A stretch of DNA of 64,000 bases from an uncultured Pelagibacteraceae bacterium (GCA_902560685.1 CACEMT010000005.1:1-64000); one strand, 5' to 3'; shown: positions 10,496 through 21,229, numbered from the stretch's first letter. The notes: generated from the sequence alone by a model not told the origin. A program made the numbers and translations.

Positions 10496-10684
10496 ATGAG
10501 AGACACTAAACATTTAGAAAAACATGCTAATAAATTAGCAGAAAGCAAAAAAGAAAAGGAACTATTCAGAACTCAACGTAAGGCGGTTGAAGCTGGGGCT
10601 CACGGAACTTTAGAATACACTATAAAAGAAGGTGTTAATAAGAATAAAATTGCTGACGACAAAATATTAAAAAGCAAAAAATAA
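10496..10684 (+). CDS. Small conserved-looking hypothetical protein at the end of the suf operon
   Basis: 62-aa charged ORF, same strand, 9 nt after sufA; no family recognised. Confidence 0.6.
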   Translation: MRDTKHLEKHANKLAESKKEKELFRTQRKAVEAGAHGTLEYTIKEGVNKNKIADDKILKSKK

Positions 10685-10685
10685 T

Positions 10686-12092
10686 TTAAGAGCTGTAATA
10701 CATTTCAAACTCCATTGGGTGCGGAGTATGTTCAAGATTGTAAATTTCCTCAAATTTTAATGCAATAAACGCATCAATTTGGTCATCAGAAAATACACCA
10801 CCTTGTTTTAAAAAACCTCTATCTCTGTCTAAACTTTCCATAGCCTCTCTTAAAGACCCACAAACAGTTGGAATATTTTTTACTTTATCTTCTGGCAGAG
10901 CATACAAATCTTCATCAAGGGGTTTACCTGGATTAATTTTATTTTTAATACCATCTAGTCCAGCCATTAACATAGCAGAAAAAGTTAAATATGGGTTTCC
11001 TGCAGCATCAGGAAATCTTATTTCACATCTCGCACCTTTTTTACTTAATGTTATTGGTATTCTGCATGAAGCAGATCTGTTTCTTGCTGAGTAAGCTAAC
11101 AAAACTGGAGCTTCAAAACCTGGAATTAATCTTTTATAACTATTTGTTGTTGCATTTGAAAAAGCATTAATTGCTTTAGCGTGTTTTAAAATTCCACCAA
11201 TATAATGAAGTGCGGTTTCTGATAAACCTGCATATTTATTTCCTGAAAATATTGGATTTTTACCTTTCCAAATTGATTGGTGTGTATGCATTCCTGAACC
11301 ATTATCACCTTTTACAGGTTTAGGCATAAAGGTTGCAGTTTTTCCAAAAGAATGAGAAACCATTTGTACTACATATTTATATAACTGAACGTTATCCGCT
11401 TGCGTTACTAAAGTATTATATAACATTCCAAGTTCATGTTGACTTGGAGCAACTTCGTGGTGGTGTTTTTCAACTGTAATACCAACTTCTCTTAGACCTT
11501 TTAAATATTCACCTCTCATGTCTTGAGCACTATCAACTGGAGGTACTGGAAAATATCCACCTTTTATTCCTGGTCTATGACCCATGTTTCCATTTTCATA
11601 ATTTTTACCTGAATTGTAAGGACCTTCAGAACTATCAATCTTAAATCCTATTTCGTTCATTTCATTTTTAATTTTTACATCATCAAAAACAAAAAACTCT
11701 GGTTCAGGACCAAAATATGCTTTGTCACCAACACCAGATTTTTTTAAATATGCTTCAGCTTTTTTAGCAATACCTCTTGGATCTCTTTCATATGGAGTTT
11801 TTTTCACTGCATCTAAGATATCGCAAAATATAATTAAAGTATTATGTGAAGTATAAGGATCAATTACTTGTCTGCTTAAATCAGGTTTTAAAATCATGTC
11901 TGACTCGTTAATTGCTTTCCAACCCGCTATCGAAGACCCATCAAAAAACACTCCATCATTAAGCATGTCATCATCTACAATTGTTGAATCCATCGTTAGA
12001 TGTTGTAATTTACCTCTCGGATCAGTGAATCTTAAGTCGACAAATTCGATCTCTTTATCTTTCATCAATTTTAATACTTTATTTGAACTCAT
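10686..12092 (-). CDS. glnA: Glutamine synthetase type I
   Basis: 468 aa; DPRGKLQHLT, FDGSSIAGWKAINESDM, GSGMHTHQSIW, NRSASCRIP, LYALP region retaining the Tyr used for adenylylation in type I enzymes. Confidence 0.97.
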   Translation of the reverse strand: MSSNKVLKLMKDKEIEFVDLRFTDPRGKLQHLTMDSTIVDDDMLNDGVFFDGSSIAGWKAINESDMILKPDLSRQVIDPYTSHNTLIIFCDILDAVKKTPYERDPRGIAKKAEAYLKKSGVGDKAYFGPEPEFFVFDDVKIKNEMNEIGFKIDSSEGPYNSGKNYENGNMGHRPGIKGGYFPVPPVDSAQDMRGEYLKGLREVGITVEKHHHEVAPSQHELGMLYNTLVTQADNVQLYKYVVQMVSHSFGKTATFMPKPVKGDNGSGMHTHQSIWKGKNPIFSGNKYAGLSETALHYIGGILKHAKAINAFSNATTNSYKRLIPGFEAPVLLAYSARNRSASCRIPITLSKKGARCEIRFPDAAGNPYLTFSAMLMAGLDGIKNKINPGKPLDEDLYALPEDKVKNIPTVCGSLREAMESLDRDRGFLKQGGVFSDDQIDAFIALKFEEIYNLEHTPHPMEFEMYYSS

Positions 12093-12237
12093 AATTTTAA
12101 ATTAGTATGATCTTAATATCAAAAAATGCGGTAATAAGAAGATAATATAATAAGATATCACCTATGCATTTCTTACATGGATAAATGGTTATTAATATGA
12201 AATTATCAATTCACAAATTGTTACAATTATTAGTTGA

Positions 12238-12720
12238 ATGGAAGATTTATTAAATAAAGAATCGGTAAAGAGGGTATTAAAGGTTTTGAATGATTTTGAT
12301 CAATCAATAAAGGTCCAAAACTTAGATACAACAGCTAGAACAGCAAAAGATGCTGCAGAAAGTTTAAAAACTGAAATTGGCTCTATCGTAAAAAGCTTAT
12401 TACTTAGAAGACAAAGCTCATTCTTGTTATGTTTAGTTGCTGGTGATAAGAGGTGTTCCTTAAATAAAGTAAAAAAATTGTTAAATGAAAAAGATGTAAG
12501 TATGGCAAATGCCGATCAGGTAAAAGAAATAACAGGGTTTACAATAGGAGGAGTTTCTCCAGTAGGTCATTTAAATAAAGTTGATATTTTTATAGACGAG
12601 TCATTAGCAAGATTTACAAATTTATTTGCAGCAGCTGGCCACCCTTATAGTATTTTCAAAATTAATTTTGATAACCTTTGTAAAATTACGAATGGATCAG
12701 TCAAAGATATATCAGAATGA
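12238..12720 (+). CDS. YbaK/EbsC-family (prolyl-tRNA deacylase-like) protein
   Basis: LCLVAGDKRCSLNKVK, GFTIGGVSPVGH. Confidence 0.88.
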   Translation: MEDLLNKESVKRVLKVLNDFDQSIKVQNLDTTARTAKDAAESLKTEIGSIVKSLLLRRQSSFLLCLVAGDKRCSLNKVKKLLNEKDVSMANADQVKEITGFTIGGVSPVGHLNKVDIFIDESLARFTNLFAAAGHPYSIFKINFDNLCKITNGSVKDISE

Positions 12721-13610
12721 ACAATCCAAAACCTCTAGATTATTTATTGTTAGGAACATTATCTTTAATTTGGGCATCTGCATTTTTTAATATTAAAATT
12801 GCAACTTATTCTTTTGGACCTATAACAATTGCATTTTTTAGAATTTTTCTTGGAGCTATACCAGTTGTACTTTTATGTTTAGCAAAAAGAATAAAGATCG
12901 AAGCATTTTCTAAAGACTGGTTATGGTTTGCATCAATTGGATTTATAAATCTAGTAATACCTTTTTTTTTAATTGCTTACGGTGTTCAAAAAGTACAAAG
13001 TAATCTTGCTGCAATTCTAATGGCAACCACACCTCTAAGTGCAACTATTCTTGCTCATTTTTTTACTGAAAATGAAAAATTTAGCTGGTTTAAGAGTGTT
13101 GGAATATTAATTGGATTTTCTGGAATAGTCTTTTTATTTTCAGACAAAGTATTAATTAATACAGAAAATATAATTTATGCTCTCGCAATTTTATTAGGTT
13201 CCACATGTTATGTTATTGGAGGGATCTTAACTTTAAAAATAAGTAAAAAGAAAAATGAAAACGTCACAGCTTCAATATTAATTTGGGGATCAATAATTGT
13301 ATTTCCAATCTCAATGCTATTTGAGCAACCTTGGAATCTATCCCCAAGTTTAGATTCTATGATTGCATTATTATATCTTGGAGTTTTTCCAACTGGTGTT
13401 GCGTGGTTATTAAGATTTCATATTTTAAAAAATAATGGTGTAGTTTTCCAATCTCAGGTTGCATTTTTAATTCCAATATTTGGAGTTATTCTTGGATATA
13501 TATTTTTAAATGAACTTATAACTTCTAAAGTTATTGTTTCATTACTGCTAGTTATTTTAGGAATTTATTTAGTTAAAACATCAAATAAAATTAAAGTTAC
13601 TTCAGTTTAG
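12717..13610 (+). CDS. EamA/DMT-family transporter
   Basis: About 10 hydrophobic segments; LLLGTLSLIWASAFFNIK, LAAILMATTPLSATILAH. Confidence 0.88.
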   Translation: MNNPKPLDYLLLGTLSLIWASAFFNIKIATYSFGPITIAFFRIFLGAIPVVLLCLAKRIKIEAFSKDWLWFASIGFINLVIPFFLIAYGVQKVQSNLAAILMATTPLSATILAHFFTENEKFSWFKSVGILIGFSGIVFLFSDKVLINTENIIYALAILLGSTCYVIGGILTLKISKKKNENVTASILIWGSIIVFPISMLFEQPWNLSPSLDSMIALLYLGVFPTGVAWLLRFHILKNNGVVFQSQVAFLIPIFGVILGYIFLNELITSKVIVSLLLVILGIYLVKTSNKIKVTSV

Positions 13611-14535
13611 ATAATTCTTTAATGTGGGATGAATCTGTTTCACAACAACCACCTAAAATTGTTGCACCTTTTTTACTAATTTTTTTTGCAAATTCACAAA
13701 AAACTTTACCAGTAATTTCCTCTCTTTTTCCCAAAGTAATATTTGGGTTTTTTCCTACTTCATTGTGGCCAGCATTATTAAATCTATGTACAGGCAAAGG
13801 TTCCTCTACCGCCCATAAATTTGCTTTAAAACCGAATGGTATATCTAAACTTTTCAATTCATCTGTTACTTGCTCTATTATTTCTAGTGATACGCATGCA
13901 GCAACTACTCCTAACCAGCCAGTTTTGTTATATTTTTTTACTATTTCTGATATTGTCTCACCAGATGGAAGCATGCCATTTTTCTTTAAATGCAAACCAA
14001 CCAGCACTGGTTTATTTAATTTTTGAATAACATTTAATGCTATCTCTACTTCTCTTCCGCTAGAGAGAACATCTAAATAAAAAAAATCAATATAAGCATT
14101 GATAATACTCGCCTGATCAAAAAAATCTTTTTCAATTATTTTTTTATCTCTTTTATCAACTTCATATGTATCGTTTTGAGCAGGAAGACTACCTGCAATT
14201 AAAATATTTTTTTTTGATAATTCTTTTGCTTTTATTGCAAGCTCACAAGCTTTTTGGTTTGCAAATTGAAAAAGATCTCCAACTTGATTTTGCTCCATTC
14301 TTACTCTTCTTGTAGTAAAAGTATTCGTTAATATTACTTCTGCTCCAGCTTTAATAGCAGATAAATGAGTATCAACTACTAAACTATTAAATTTTTCATC
14401 GATTAATGAAGTCGCTGACCAAAGAGTCCCTTTGGTTACAAGTCCTCTAGCAAGTAATTCTTGACCCATGCCAGCATCTAAAATTCTTGTTTTTTTGAAA
14501 TAGTTTAAATCCATATTATAAAAATAATTTAGCAC
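13597..14535 (-). CDS. Homocysteine S-methyltransferase family protein
   Basis: LDAGMGQELLARG, LTNTFTTRRVRM, ILGGCCETDSSHI (GGCC zinc motif). Confidence 0.9.
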   Translation of the reverse strand: MLNYFYNMDLNYFKKTRILDAGMGQELLARGLVTKGTLWSATSLIDEKFNSLVVDTHLSAIKAGAEVILTNTFTTRRVRMEQNQVGDLFQFANQKACELAIKAKELSKKNILIAGSLPAQNDTYEVDKRDKKIIEKDFFDQASIINAYIDFFYLDVLSSGREVEIALNVIQKLNKPVLVGLHLKKNGMLPSGETISEIVKKYNKTGWLGVVAACVSLEIIEQVTDELKSLDIPFGFKANLWAVEEPLPVHRFNNAGHNEVGKNPNITLGKREEITGKVFCEFAKKISKKGATILGGCCETDSSHIKELSKLK

Positions 14536-15262
14536 CTATCCTAATAGCAACAAATAATACCAGGACAGATGTTATTAACGCAAGAAATCTTGTTGGAAAT
14601 ATTTTTAAATTTAAATAGTTTCCAATATGACCACCAATAATCACAACCAAAAATAAATACCAATAATTCGATATATCGCTTAAAACTATATTTTTAGTTA
14701 ATTGACCAATAACTCCAGATATAGAGTTGATAAAAATAAATAAAGATGCTGCAGTAACAATGTGCTTAGGTTTAGCTGCTTTAATCAAAAAAAGGATAGG
14801 GCTTAAAAATATTCCTCCACCAACACCAACCACACCAGAGACAAAACCTAATATTGCCCCAATTAAGATTGAGATAAAAATTGGAACATTTCTATAAGTT
14901 GTTTCATTATCATCATAAGATTTAAAATTTATAAAAAGTAGAGTTCCAGCAAGCGTCAAAACTATAAATAAAAAAATTTCGAACAGGTTTTTATCTATTT
15001 GTAAAGAGCCCCCAAAAAATGCCAAAGGTATCGACCCTACTAGATATGGTAACAATAATTTTAAATTAAGATTTCCTGCTTTTATATAATTAAAGCTATT
15101 TCCAGAAACTACAAATATATTACATATTAAAGCTATTATTGGAAAAATATAATAAGGAATATCCCAAATTAACATTAGTGCTAGATAAGTTGACCCACCA
15201 CCAAACCCAACACTGGCATATAATATTGCAGTTACAAAAAATAAAATTGATAATATAATCAT
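14516..15262 (-). CDS. TauE/SafE-family sulfite/sulfonate exporter-like permease
   Basis: GFGGGSTYLALML and GVVGVGGGIFLSPIL repeats. Confidence 0.87.
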   Translation of the reverse strand: MIILSILFFVTAILYASVGFGGGSTYLALMLIWDIPYYIFPIIALICNIFVVSGNSFNYIKAGNLNLKLLLPYLVGSIPLAFFGGSLQIDKNLFEIFLFIVLTLAGTLLFINFKSYDDNETTYRNVPIFISILIGAILGFVSGVVGVGGGIFLSPILFLIKAAKPKHIVTAASLFIFINSISGVIGQLTKNIVLSDISNYWYLFLVVIIGGHIGNYLNLKIFPTRFLALITSVLVLFVAIRIGAKLFL

Positions 15263-15271
15263 TTAAATTTT

Positions 15272-15772
15272 ATGAATGTAAATATAGCATTATTAACAGT
15301 TACCGATACAAGAACTTTAAAAACCGACAAGTCAGGAAATATTTTGGTAGATAAAATAAACAAGGCTAATCATAATTTAGTAGATAGGAAAATTTGTAAA
15401 GATAGTAAAAAAGCAATTAAAAAAATATTAAAAGACTGGACTAAGAAAAAAAATATTGATGTAATAATAACAACAGGTGGTACTGGATTAACTGGAAGAG
15501 ACATTACACCTGAGGCATTAGACGAAATAGCAGATAAACATATACCAGGATTTGGTGAGATATTTAGAACGATTAGTTTAAAAACTGTTGGTACTTCGTC
15601 TATTCAGTCAAGAGCGTGCGCAATACTAGCTAATGGCAAATATATATTTGCATTACCAGGATCTTCCGGAGGAGTAATTGATGCTTGGGACGAAATCTTA
15701 GTACATCAATTAGATATTAATCATAAACCTTGTAATTTTGTAGAATTATTCCCAAGACTTAAGGAAAAATAA
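15272..15772 (+). CDS. moaB: Molybdenum cofactor biosynthesis protein MoaB/MogA
   Basis: VTDTRTLKTDKSG, TTGGTGLTGRDITPEAL, FALPGSSGGVIDAWDEIL. Confidence 0.93.
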   Translation: MNVNIALLTVTDTRTLKTDKSGNILVDKINKANHNLVDRKICKDSKKAIKKILKDWTKKKNIDVIITTGGTGLTGRDITPEALDEIADKHIPGFGEIFRTISLKTVGTSSIQSRACAILANGKYIFALPGSSGGVIDAWDEILVHQLDINHKPCNFVELFPRLKEK

Positions 15773-15776
15773 AATT

Positions 15777-16634
15777 TTAATCTTTTTCCCTTGTTGCAAT
15801 ATAAACTCCAAAGGTTGCAATTAAAAATCCAAATATATCAATTAAATTCAAATTTTCTCCTAAAAAAACAAAAGCCATAATAGCTGAAGTGGGAGGTATT
15901 AGAAAAAATACAGAAACAGTTTTGCTTGCTGAGTTTTTTTTTATTAAATACATTAAAATAGTAAACGCTCCAAAAGAAACCAAAAATATTTGATGGCTTA
16001 TTGCGATTACAAAAGTTTTTGAAAAATTTATAAATGGTTTTTGGATAAAAAAAATAATTACAAATAAATGAAATAAAAAACCTCCCAGGGCCTGATACAT
16101 ATTACTAACCGATAAAGGCAAATTATTACTGATCTTTTTTTGCCACAGTGTTGCAGAGGTAACCGCAACTAAAGAAATAATTACAGCAATAACTCCAAAA
16201 GTTGGTAATGATTTTCCTATGTCAAAACCAATAACTAAAGCTGCACCAATAAATCCTAATAAAACTCCCAGCCATTTGTTCAATGTCACTTTTTCATTTA
16301 AAACAGGACCAGCTAAAGCATTTGTTAGCACAGGTTGAAGCGTTACTATTAAAGCTGCAATTCCAGTTGGAAGACCAATAGAAATTGAATAAAAAACACC
16401 ACCAAGATAAAAACCATGAAACAATACTCCTGTAGAAATTGATGGTAAAATATTTTTTGAATGAACTAAAATTTTATTCTTTGAAAATAATGAAAAAAAA
16501 TAAAATCCTATAGCAACTATTAAAAATCTAAAACTTAAAGCTGCGAAGGGATCGCTGTAATCAACTATAGGTTTTGTTGTTATAAAAGCTGAAGACCAAA
16601 GTAAAATAAATATTAAAGGAAGAAATTTTATCAC
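15777..16634 (-). CDS. EamA/DMT-family transporter
   Basis: FILLWSSAFITTKPIVDYSDPF, GLPTGIAALIVTLQPVLTNALAG. Confidence 0.88.
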   Translation of the reverse strand: MIKFLPLIFILLWSSAFITTKPIVDYSDPFAALSFRFLIVAIGFYFFSLFSKNKILVHSKNILPSISTGVLFHGFYLGGVFYSISIGLPTGIAALIVTLQPVLTNALAGPVLNEKVTLNKWLGVLLGFIGAALVIGFDIGKSLPTFGVIAVIISLVAVTSATLWQKKISNNLPLSVSNMYQALGGFLFHLFVIIFFIQKPFINFSKTFVIAISHQIFLVSFGAFTILMYLIKKNSASKTVSVFFLIPPTSAIMAFVFLGENLNLIDIFGFLIATFGVYIATREKD

Positions 16635-16645
16635 TAATTAAGAAA

Positions 16646-16891
16646 TTACTTTTGATATTTTTCTTTCCATTCAGAATAAGGCATACCATATACATGTTCT
16701 CTTGCATCAGGATCTGATATTGAAATACCTTTTTTTTCTGCTTCTTCCCTATACCATTTTGATAAGCAATTTCTGCAAAATCCAGCCAAATTCATTAAAT
16801 CCAAATTTTGCACATCTTTTCTTTCTCTAAGATGTTTAATTAATCTTTCGAATGCTGCTGATTGTAATTCCTTTTTTGTATTATCATCCAT
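16646..16891 (-). CDS. DUF1244-family protein
   Basis: FERLIKHLRERKDVQNLDLMNLAGFCRNCLSKWYREEAEKKG, MPYSEWKEKYQ. Confidence 0.85.
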   Translation of the reverse strand: MDDNTKKELQSAAFERLIKHLRERKDVQNLDLMNLAGFCRNCLSKWYREEAEKKGISISDPDAREHVYGMPYSEWKEKYQK

Positions 16892-16921
16892 AATTATTTG
16901 TGTTAAAGTTTTATTGTATTA

Positions 16922-17494
16922 ATGAAACTTTCTGGATCATATCAAATAAACTTAGAAAAACAAAAAGTTTGGGAAGCATTAAACGATCCTAAAATCTTAC
17001 AAAAAACAATACCAGGATGTGAAGAATTTATAAAAAAATCCGAAACAGAATTTACCGCAACGGCAACTAACAAAATCGGACCATTTAATGCTAGTTTTAC
17101 TGGAGATATTGAGCTTACGGATTTAAATCCTCCCCATAGTTATAAAATTACTGGTTCAGGAAACTCACCAGTAGGTTTTGCAAATGGAGAAGCCACAGTT
17201 AGCTTAGAGGATGAAGATAATGGCACTAAACTTACTTATACAGTTGAAGCTAATGTTGGAGGAAAAATTGCTCAGATTGGCTCTCGTTTAATTGACATGA
17301 CTGCAAAAAAAATGGCTGATATTTTTTTTGGAAAATTTTCTGAATTAGTTTCAAATGACCAGGGTGATAAAAAAACTATAAAGGAAAATGTTGAAAAAAT
17401 TGAATTACCTACTGAAAAAAAATCACAAAACAAAACACTAATTTACATATCTATTGTATTAATCGCAGCTATCGTGATTTATTTAATTAGTTGA
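16922..17494 (+). CDS. coxG: CoxG-family (SRPBCC) protein of CO dehydrogenase-like cluster, C-terminal TM
   Basis: MKLSGSYQINLEKQKVWEALNDPKILQKTIPGCEEF; C-terminal TM anchor; upstream of coxS. Confidence 0.9.
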   Translation: MKLSGSYQINLEKQKVWEALNDPKILQKTIPGCEEFIKKSETEFTATATNKIGPFNASFTGDIELTDLNPPHSYKITGSGNSPVGFANGEATVSLEDEDNGTKLTYTVEANVGGKIAQIGSRLIDMTAKKMADIFFGKFSELVSNDQGDKKTIKENVEKIELPTEKKSQNKTLIYISIVLIAAIVIYLIS

Positions 17495-17586
17495 ATCGCG
17501 TAATACTAGAATCTTTATATTTTTTAAAGTTGAGTGTGACATTATTGTATGTTTAACTTAAGACAATTAATAAGGAGCGGAGCCTT

Positions 17587-18048
17587 ATGAAAAAAATTGC
17601 AATAGAAGTTAACGGTAAGAAAGTTTCAAAAGAAATACAAGATCACACAACATTATCAGGTTTACTAAGAGATATTTTGAATTTAACAGGAACTCATATT
17701 GGTTGTGATACAAGCCAATGCGGTGCGTGCGTAGTTCATGTTGATGGAAAATCAATAAAAAGCTGTACAGCATTAGCAGCAGACCTTGATGGTTCAAAAG
17801 TTACAACAATTGAAGGTTTAGCTTCAAATGGAAAATTACATCCAATGCAAGAAGCATTTAAAAAAATGCACGGATTGCAGTGTGGATTTTGTACACCTGG
17901 CATGGTCATGAGTGCGGTTGATCTTTTAAAAAATAAAAAAAATCCAAGCGATCAAGAAATAAGAGATTGGTTGGAAGGTAATATCTGTAGATGTACAGGA
18001 TACCATAATATAGTTGCAGCTGTTAAAGAAGCTGCTTCAAAAATGTAG
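17587..18048 (+). CDS. coxS: Mo-hydroxylase small (2Fe-2S) subunit, CoxS-like
   Basis: [43 protein letters not shown]. Confidence 0.95.
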   Translation: MKKIAIEVNGKKVSKEIQDHTTLSGLLRDILNLTGTHIGCDTSQCGACVVHVDGKSIKSCTALAADLDGSKVTTIEGLASNGKLHPMQEAFKKMHGLQCGFCTPGMVMSAVDLLKNKKNPSDQEIRDWLEGNICRCTGYHNIVAAVKEAASKM

Positions 18049-18056
18049 GAGTTAAA

Positions 18057-20435
18057 ATGGCAAGTTTAGTAGGATCGAGAGTTGAAAGAAAAGAAGACAA
18101 AAGATTTTTGACAGGTAAGGGTAGATACACTTCTGATATTAATATTGCTAACCAAACATATGCTATATTTATTAGATCGCCACACGCAAGAGCAAAAATA
18201 AAAAAAATTGATACCTCTAAAGCACTTAAATCTTCAGGAGTAGTAGAAATTTTAACAGGAGAGCATATAGCGCAAGATAAAATTGGAGGTTTGATCGCTG
18301 GATGGGCTATTAGAAGTGAAGACGGTTCAGAAATGAAATGTCCAGCAAACCCACCATTAGCAAAAGATAGTGTAAATTTTGTTGGAGATCCTGTAGCTGT
18401 AGTTTTTGCTGAAACCTTAGATGAGGCTAGAGCAGCAGCTGATTTAGTAAAAGTTGATTACAAAGTTTTAAAGGCAGTTTCTAATTTAAGTGAAGCAATG
18501 AATAGTGAAGCAATACACGATGGTATAGAAAAAAATCTTTGTTACGATTGGTTGCTCGGTGATAGACAAAAAGTTAAAGAGGCATTTGAGAAAGCAGATA
18601 AAATTATAAAGCTAGATATCAATAATAATAGACTTATTCCTAATGCTATGGAACCAAGAGCCTGTGTAATAGATTATAACACAGCTTCAGAAGAAATAAC
18701 TTGTTACACTACAAGTCAAAATCCACATTTATCAAGATTGATTATGTCAGCTTTTGGAGGTGTTGCTCCAGAAAATAAATTAAGAGTTGTAGCGCCAGAT
18801 GTAGGAGGAGGATTTGGATCAAAAATTAATCTTTATAACGAAGAAATAGTTTGTAGCTGGGCTTCAAAAAAAATAGAGAGACCTATTAAATGGGTAGCTG
18901 AAAGAACAGAGTCTTTTTTAACAGATACTCACGGAAGAGATCATATTACTCATGCTGAACTTGCAGTTACTAACGATGGTAAATTTTTAGGATTTAAAAA
19001 TGAAACAATTGCAAATCTTGGAGCTTATGCAAGAGTATTTGGAACTGTAACTCCAACATATTTATTTGGACCATGTGCAACAGGAGTTTATATAATGCCC
19101 GCTGCATATTCTAATGTTAAAGCAGTATATACAAATACAGCACCAGTAGATGCTTATAGAGGAGCAGGCAGACCAGAAGCTACTTATACTATTGAAAGAA
19201 TTGTAGACAAGGCTGCAATGGAACTAGGAATGGATCCAATTGAAATAAGAATGAAAAACTTTCCTACAGAATTTCCATTTAAACAAACATTAGTTCATCA
19301 AATAGATTCAGGTGATTATGTTGCTGGATTAAACAAAGCAAAAGAAATGGCAGATTATGATGGTTTTGCTGCTAGAAAAAAAGAATCTGAATCAAAGGGT
19401 AAACTTAGAGGTATAGGAGTAACCTCTTATTTTGAAGCATGTGGAATTGCACCATCACCAGTAGTGATGATGTTAGGCTGTGGAGTTGGATTATGGGAGT
19501 CTGCCGAAGTAAGATTTAATCCAACAGGACAAGTTACAGTTTATACTGGTTCACATAGTCATGGACAAAGTCACCAAACTACATTTGCACAAATTGCTGC
19601 TGATGAATTAGGAGTTCCAATGGAAAATATTGATGTTGTTCATGGTGATACTGACAAAGGCACATTTGGTATGGGAACATATGGATCAAGATCTTTAACT
19701 GTTGGAGGAATAGCAATAGTTAATGCTTGTAAAAAAATAGTTAATAAAGGAAAAAGAATTGCTGCTAAAATGTTAGAAGCAAGTCCTGATGAAGTTGATT
19801 TTAAAAATGGAGAATTTGTTGTCGCAAAATCAAATAAAAAGAAAACAATAGGAGAGGTTGCTTTTGCAAGTTATCTTCCTGGTGTAAGAGACGAAGTTAA
19901 ATCGCCCTTACCAGAAGGAGATGAACCAGGATTAATAGAATCTTCTTTTTTTGATCCAGCTAATTTCTCTTTTCCAGCAGGATCACATATTTGCGAAGTT
20001 GAAATAGACCCTGAAACAGGCCATGTAAAACTTGATAAATACACAGCAGTTGATGATTTTGGAACTATAGTGAACCCACTAATTGTGGAAGGACAAGTTC
20101 ATGGTGGATTGGCTCAAGGAATTGGTCAAGCTTTATATGAGAACGCACAATATGACGATTCTGGTCAATTAATTACAGCTTCTTACATGGATTATACAAT
20201 GCCAAGAGCTGATGATCTTCCAAACTTTAATTTAGGATTTACATGTACAAAGGCTACTACTAATCCATTAGGAGTTAAAGGATGTGGAGAAGCAGGAACT
20301 ATAGCTTCAACACCAACAGTAATGAATGCAGTTATAAATGCACTTGGTGGAAAAGAAATTTCTTTACCAGCAACAGCAGAAAAAGTTTGGAAAGCATGTA
20401 AAGAAATGAAAAAATCTAATGCTAAGGCGGCTTAA
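18057..20435 (+). CDS. coxL: Mo-hydroxylase large subunit, form II CoxL-like
   Basis: 792 aa xanthine dehydrogenase-family Mo-binding subunit; active-site loop VDAYRGAGRPE = form II AYRGAGR, not form I AYRCSFR. Confidence 0.94.
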   Translation: MASLVGSRVERKEDKRFLTGKGRYTSDINIANQTYAIFIRSPHARAKIKKIDTSKALKSSGVVEILTGEHIAQDKIGGLIAGWAIRSEDGSEMKCPANPPLAKDSVNFVGDPVAVVFAETLDEARAAADLVKVDYKVLKAVSNLSEAMNSEAIHDGIEKNLCYDWLLGDRQKVKEAFEKADKIIKLDINNNRLIPNAMEPRACVIDYNTASEEITCYTTSQNPHLSRLIMSAFGGVAPENKLRVVAPDVGGGFGSKINLYNEEIVCSWASKKIERPIKWVAERTESFLTDTHGRDHITHAELAVTNDGKFLGFKNETIANLGAYARVFGTVTPTYLFGPCATGVYIMPAAYSNVKAVYTNTAPVDAYRGAGRPEATYTIERIVDKAAMELGMDPIEIRMKNFPTEFPFKQTLVHQIDSGDYVAGLNKAKEMADYDGFAARKKESESKGKLRGIGVTSYFEACGIAPSPVVMMLGCGVGLWESAEVRFNPTGQVTVYTGSHSHGQSHQTTFAQIAADELGVPMENIDVVHGDTDKGTFGMGTYGSRSLTVGGIAIVNACKKIVNKGKRIAAKMLEASPDEVDFKNGEFVVAKSNKKKTIGEVAFASYLPGVRDEVKSPLPEGDEPGLIESSFFDPANFSFPAGSHICEVEIDPETGHVKLDKYTAVDDFGTIVNPLIVEGQVHGGLAQGIGQALYENAQYDDSGQLITASYMDYTMPRADDLPNFNLGFTCTKATTNPLGVKGCGEAGTIASTPTVMNAVINALGGKEISLPATAEKVWKACKEMKKSNAKAA

Positions 20436-20443
20436 AGGAAACT

Positions 20444-21229
20444 ATGAAAACATTTAATTATCATTCTGCAAAAGATGTAAAAGAAGCATCAAAGTTAGCA
20501 TCTTCTAATTCAGCTTTTCTAGCTGGAGGAATGACAACTATACCTTCAATGAAATTAGGCTTAGCTTCTTATAAAGATATTATAGATATTAAAAGAATAA
20601 AAAAATTATCAGGAATTAAAGTATCTGGAAAAACAGTTACAATAGGAGCAACAACAAAACATTCTGAGGTAGCAAGTTCAAAAGATGTTAAAAAAGCAAT
20701 TCCTTCATTAGCAGCTCTAGCAGAAGGTATTGGTGATCCGCAAGTAAGAAATAGAGGTACGATTGGTGGTTCAATTGCAAATAACGATCCTGCTGCAGAT
20801 TATCCTTCAGCATGTATTGCTTTAAATGCAACTATACATACTAATAACCGTTCAATTGTTGCAGAAAAATTTTTTACAGGGATGTTTGAAACTTGTCTTA
20901 AGAGTAATGAGGTTATAGAGGCAATTGAATTTTCAATACCTGAAAAATCGAGTTATCAAAAATTACCAAATCCAGCTTCACGATATGCTATAATAGGTGT
21001 TTATGTTGCAAAACATAAAACAGGAATAAACGTTGGAGTAACTGGAGCTAAGTCATGTGTATATAATGATAAAGATTTAGCAGGGGCATTAACTAAGAAT
21101 TTTTCTTCATCAGCCATAGATAATGTTAAAATATCTTCATCTGGAATGAACACTGATATACATGCCTCTTCAGATTACAGAGCGAATATGGTGAAAGCTT
21201 TTGCTAAAAAAGCTGTTGATGCTTGCTAA
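20444..21229 (+). CDS. coxM: Mo-hydroxylase FAD-binding medium subunit, CoxM-like
   Basis: FLAGGMTTIPSMKLGLA, IGDPQVRNRGTIGGSIANNDPAADYPSA. Confidence 0.95.
   Translation: MKTFNYHSAKDVKEASKLASSNSAFLAGGMTTIPSMKLGLASYKDIIDIKRIKKLSGIKVSGKTVTIGATTKHSEVASSKDVKKAIPSLAALAEGIGDPQVRNRGTIGGSIANNDPAADYPSACIALNATIHTNNRSIVAEKFFTGMFETCLKSNEVIEAIEFSIPEKSSYQKLPNPASRYAIIGVYVAKHKTGINVGVTGAKSCVYNDKDLAGALTKNFSSSAIDNVKISSSGMNTDIHASSDYRANMVKAFAKKAVDAC

Noticed and set aside
12093-12237. Possible riboswitch or leader RNA in the glnA/ybaK-like divergent region
   Set aside because: AT-rich with no convincing multi-stem structure or known glnA-RNA features visible by eye.
12197-12253. Tiny ORF MKLSIHKLLQLLVEWKIY overlapping the start of the YbaK-like gene
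   Set aside because: Only 18 codons, overlaps the CDS start and has no support beyond being open.
13622-14030. Plus-strand ORFs (134 aa and 64 aa) opposite the homocysteine methyltransferase
   Set aside because: Antisense translations of a clear CDS.
17587-21229. Calling the cox-like operon an aerobic CO dehydrogenase
   Set aside because: AYRGAGR form II signature does not support CO oxidation as the default function.
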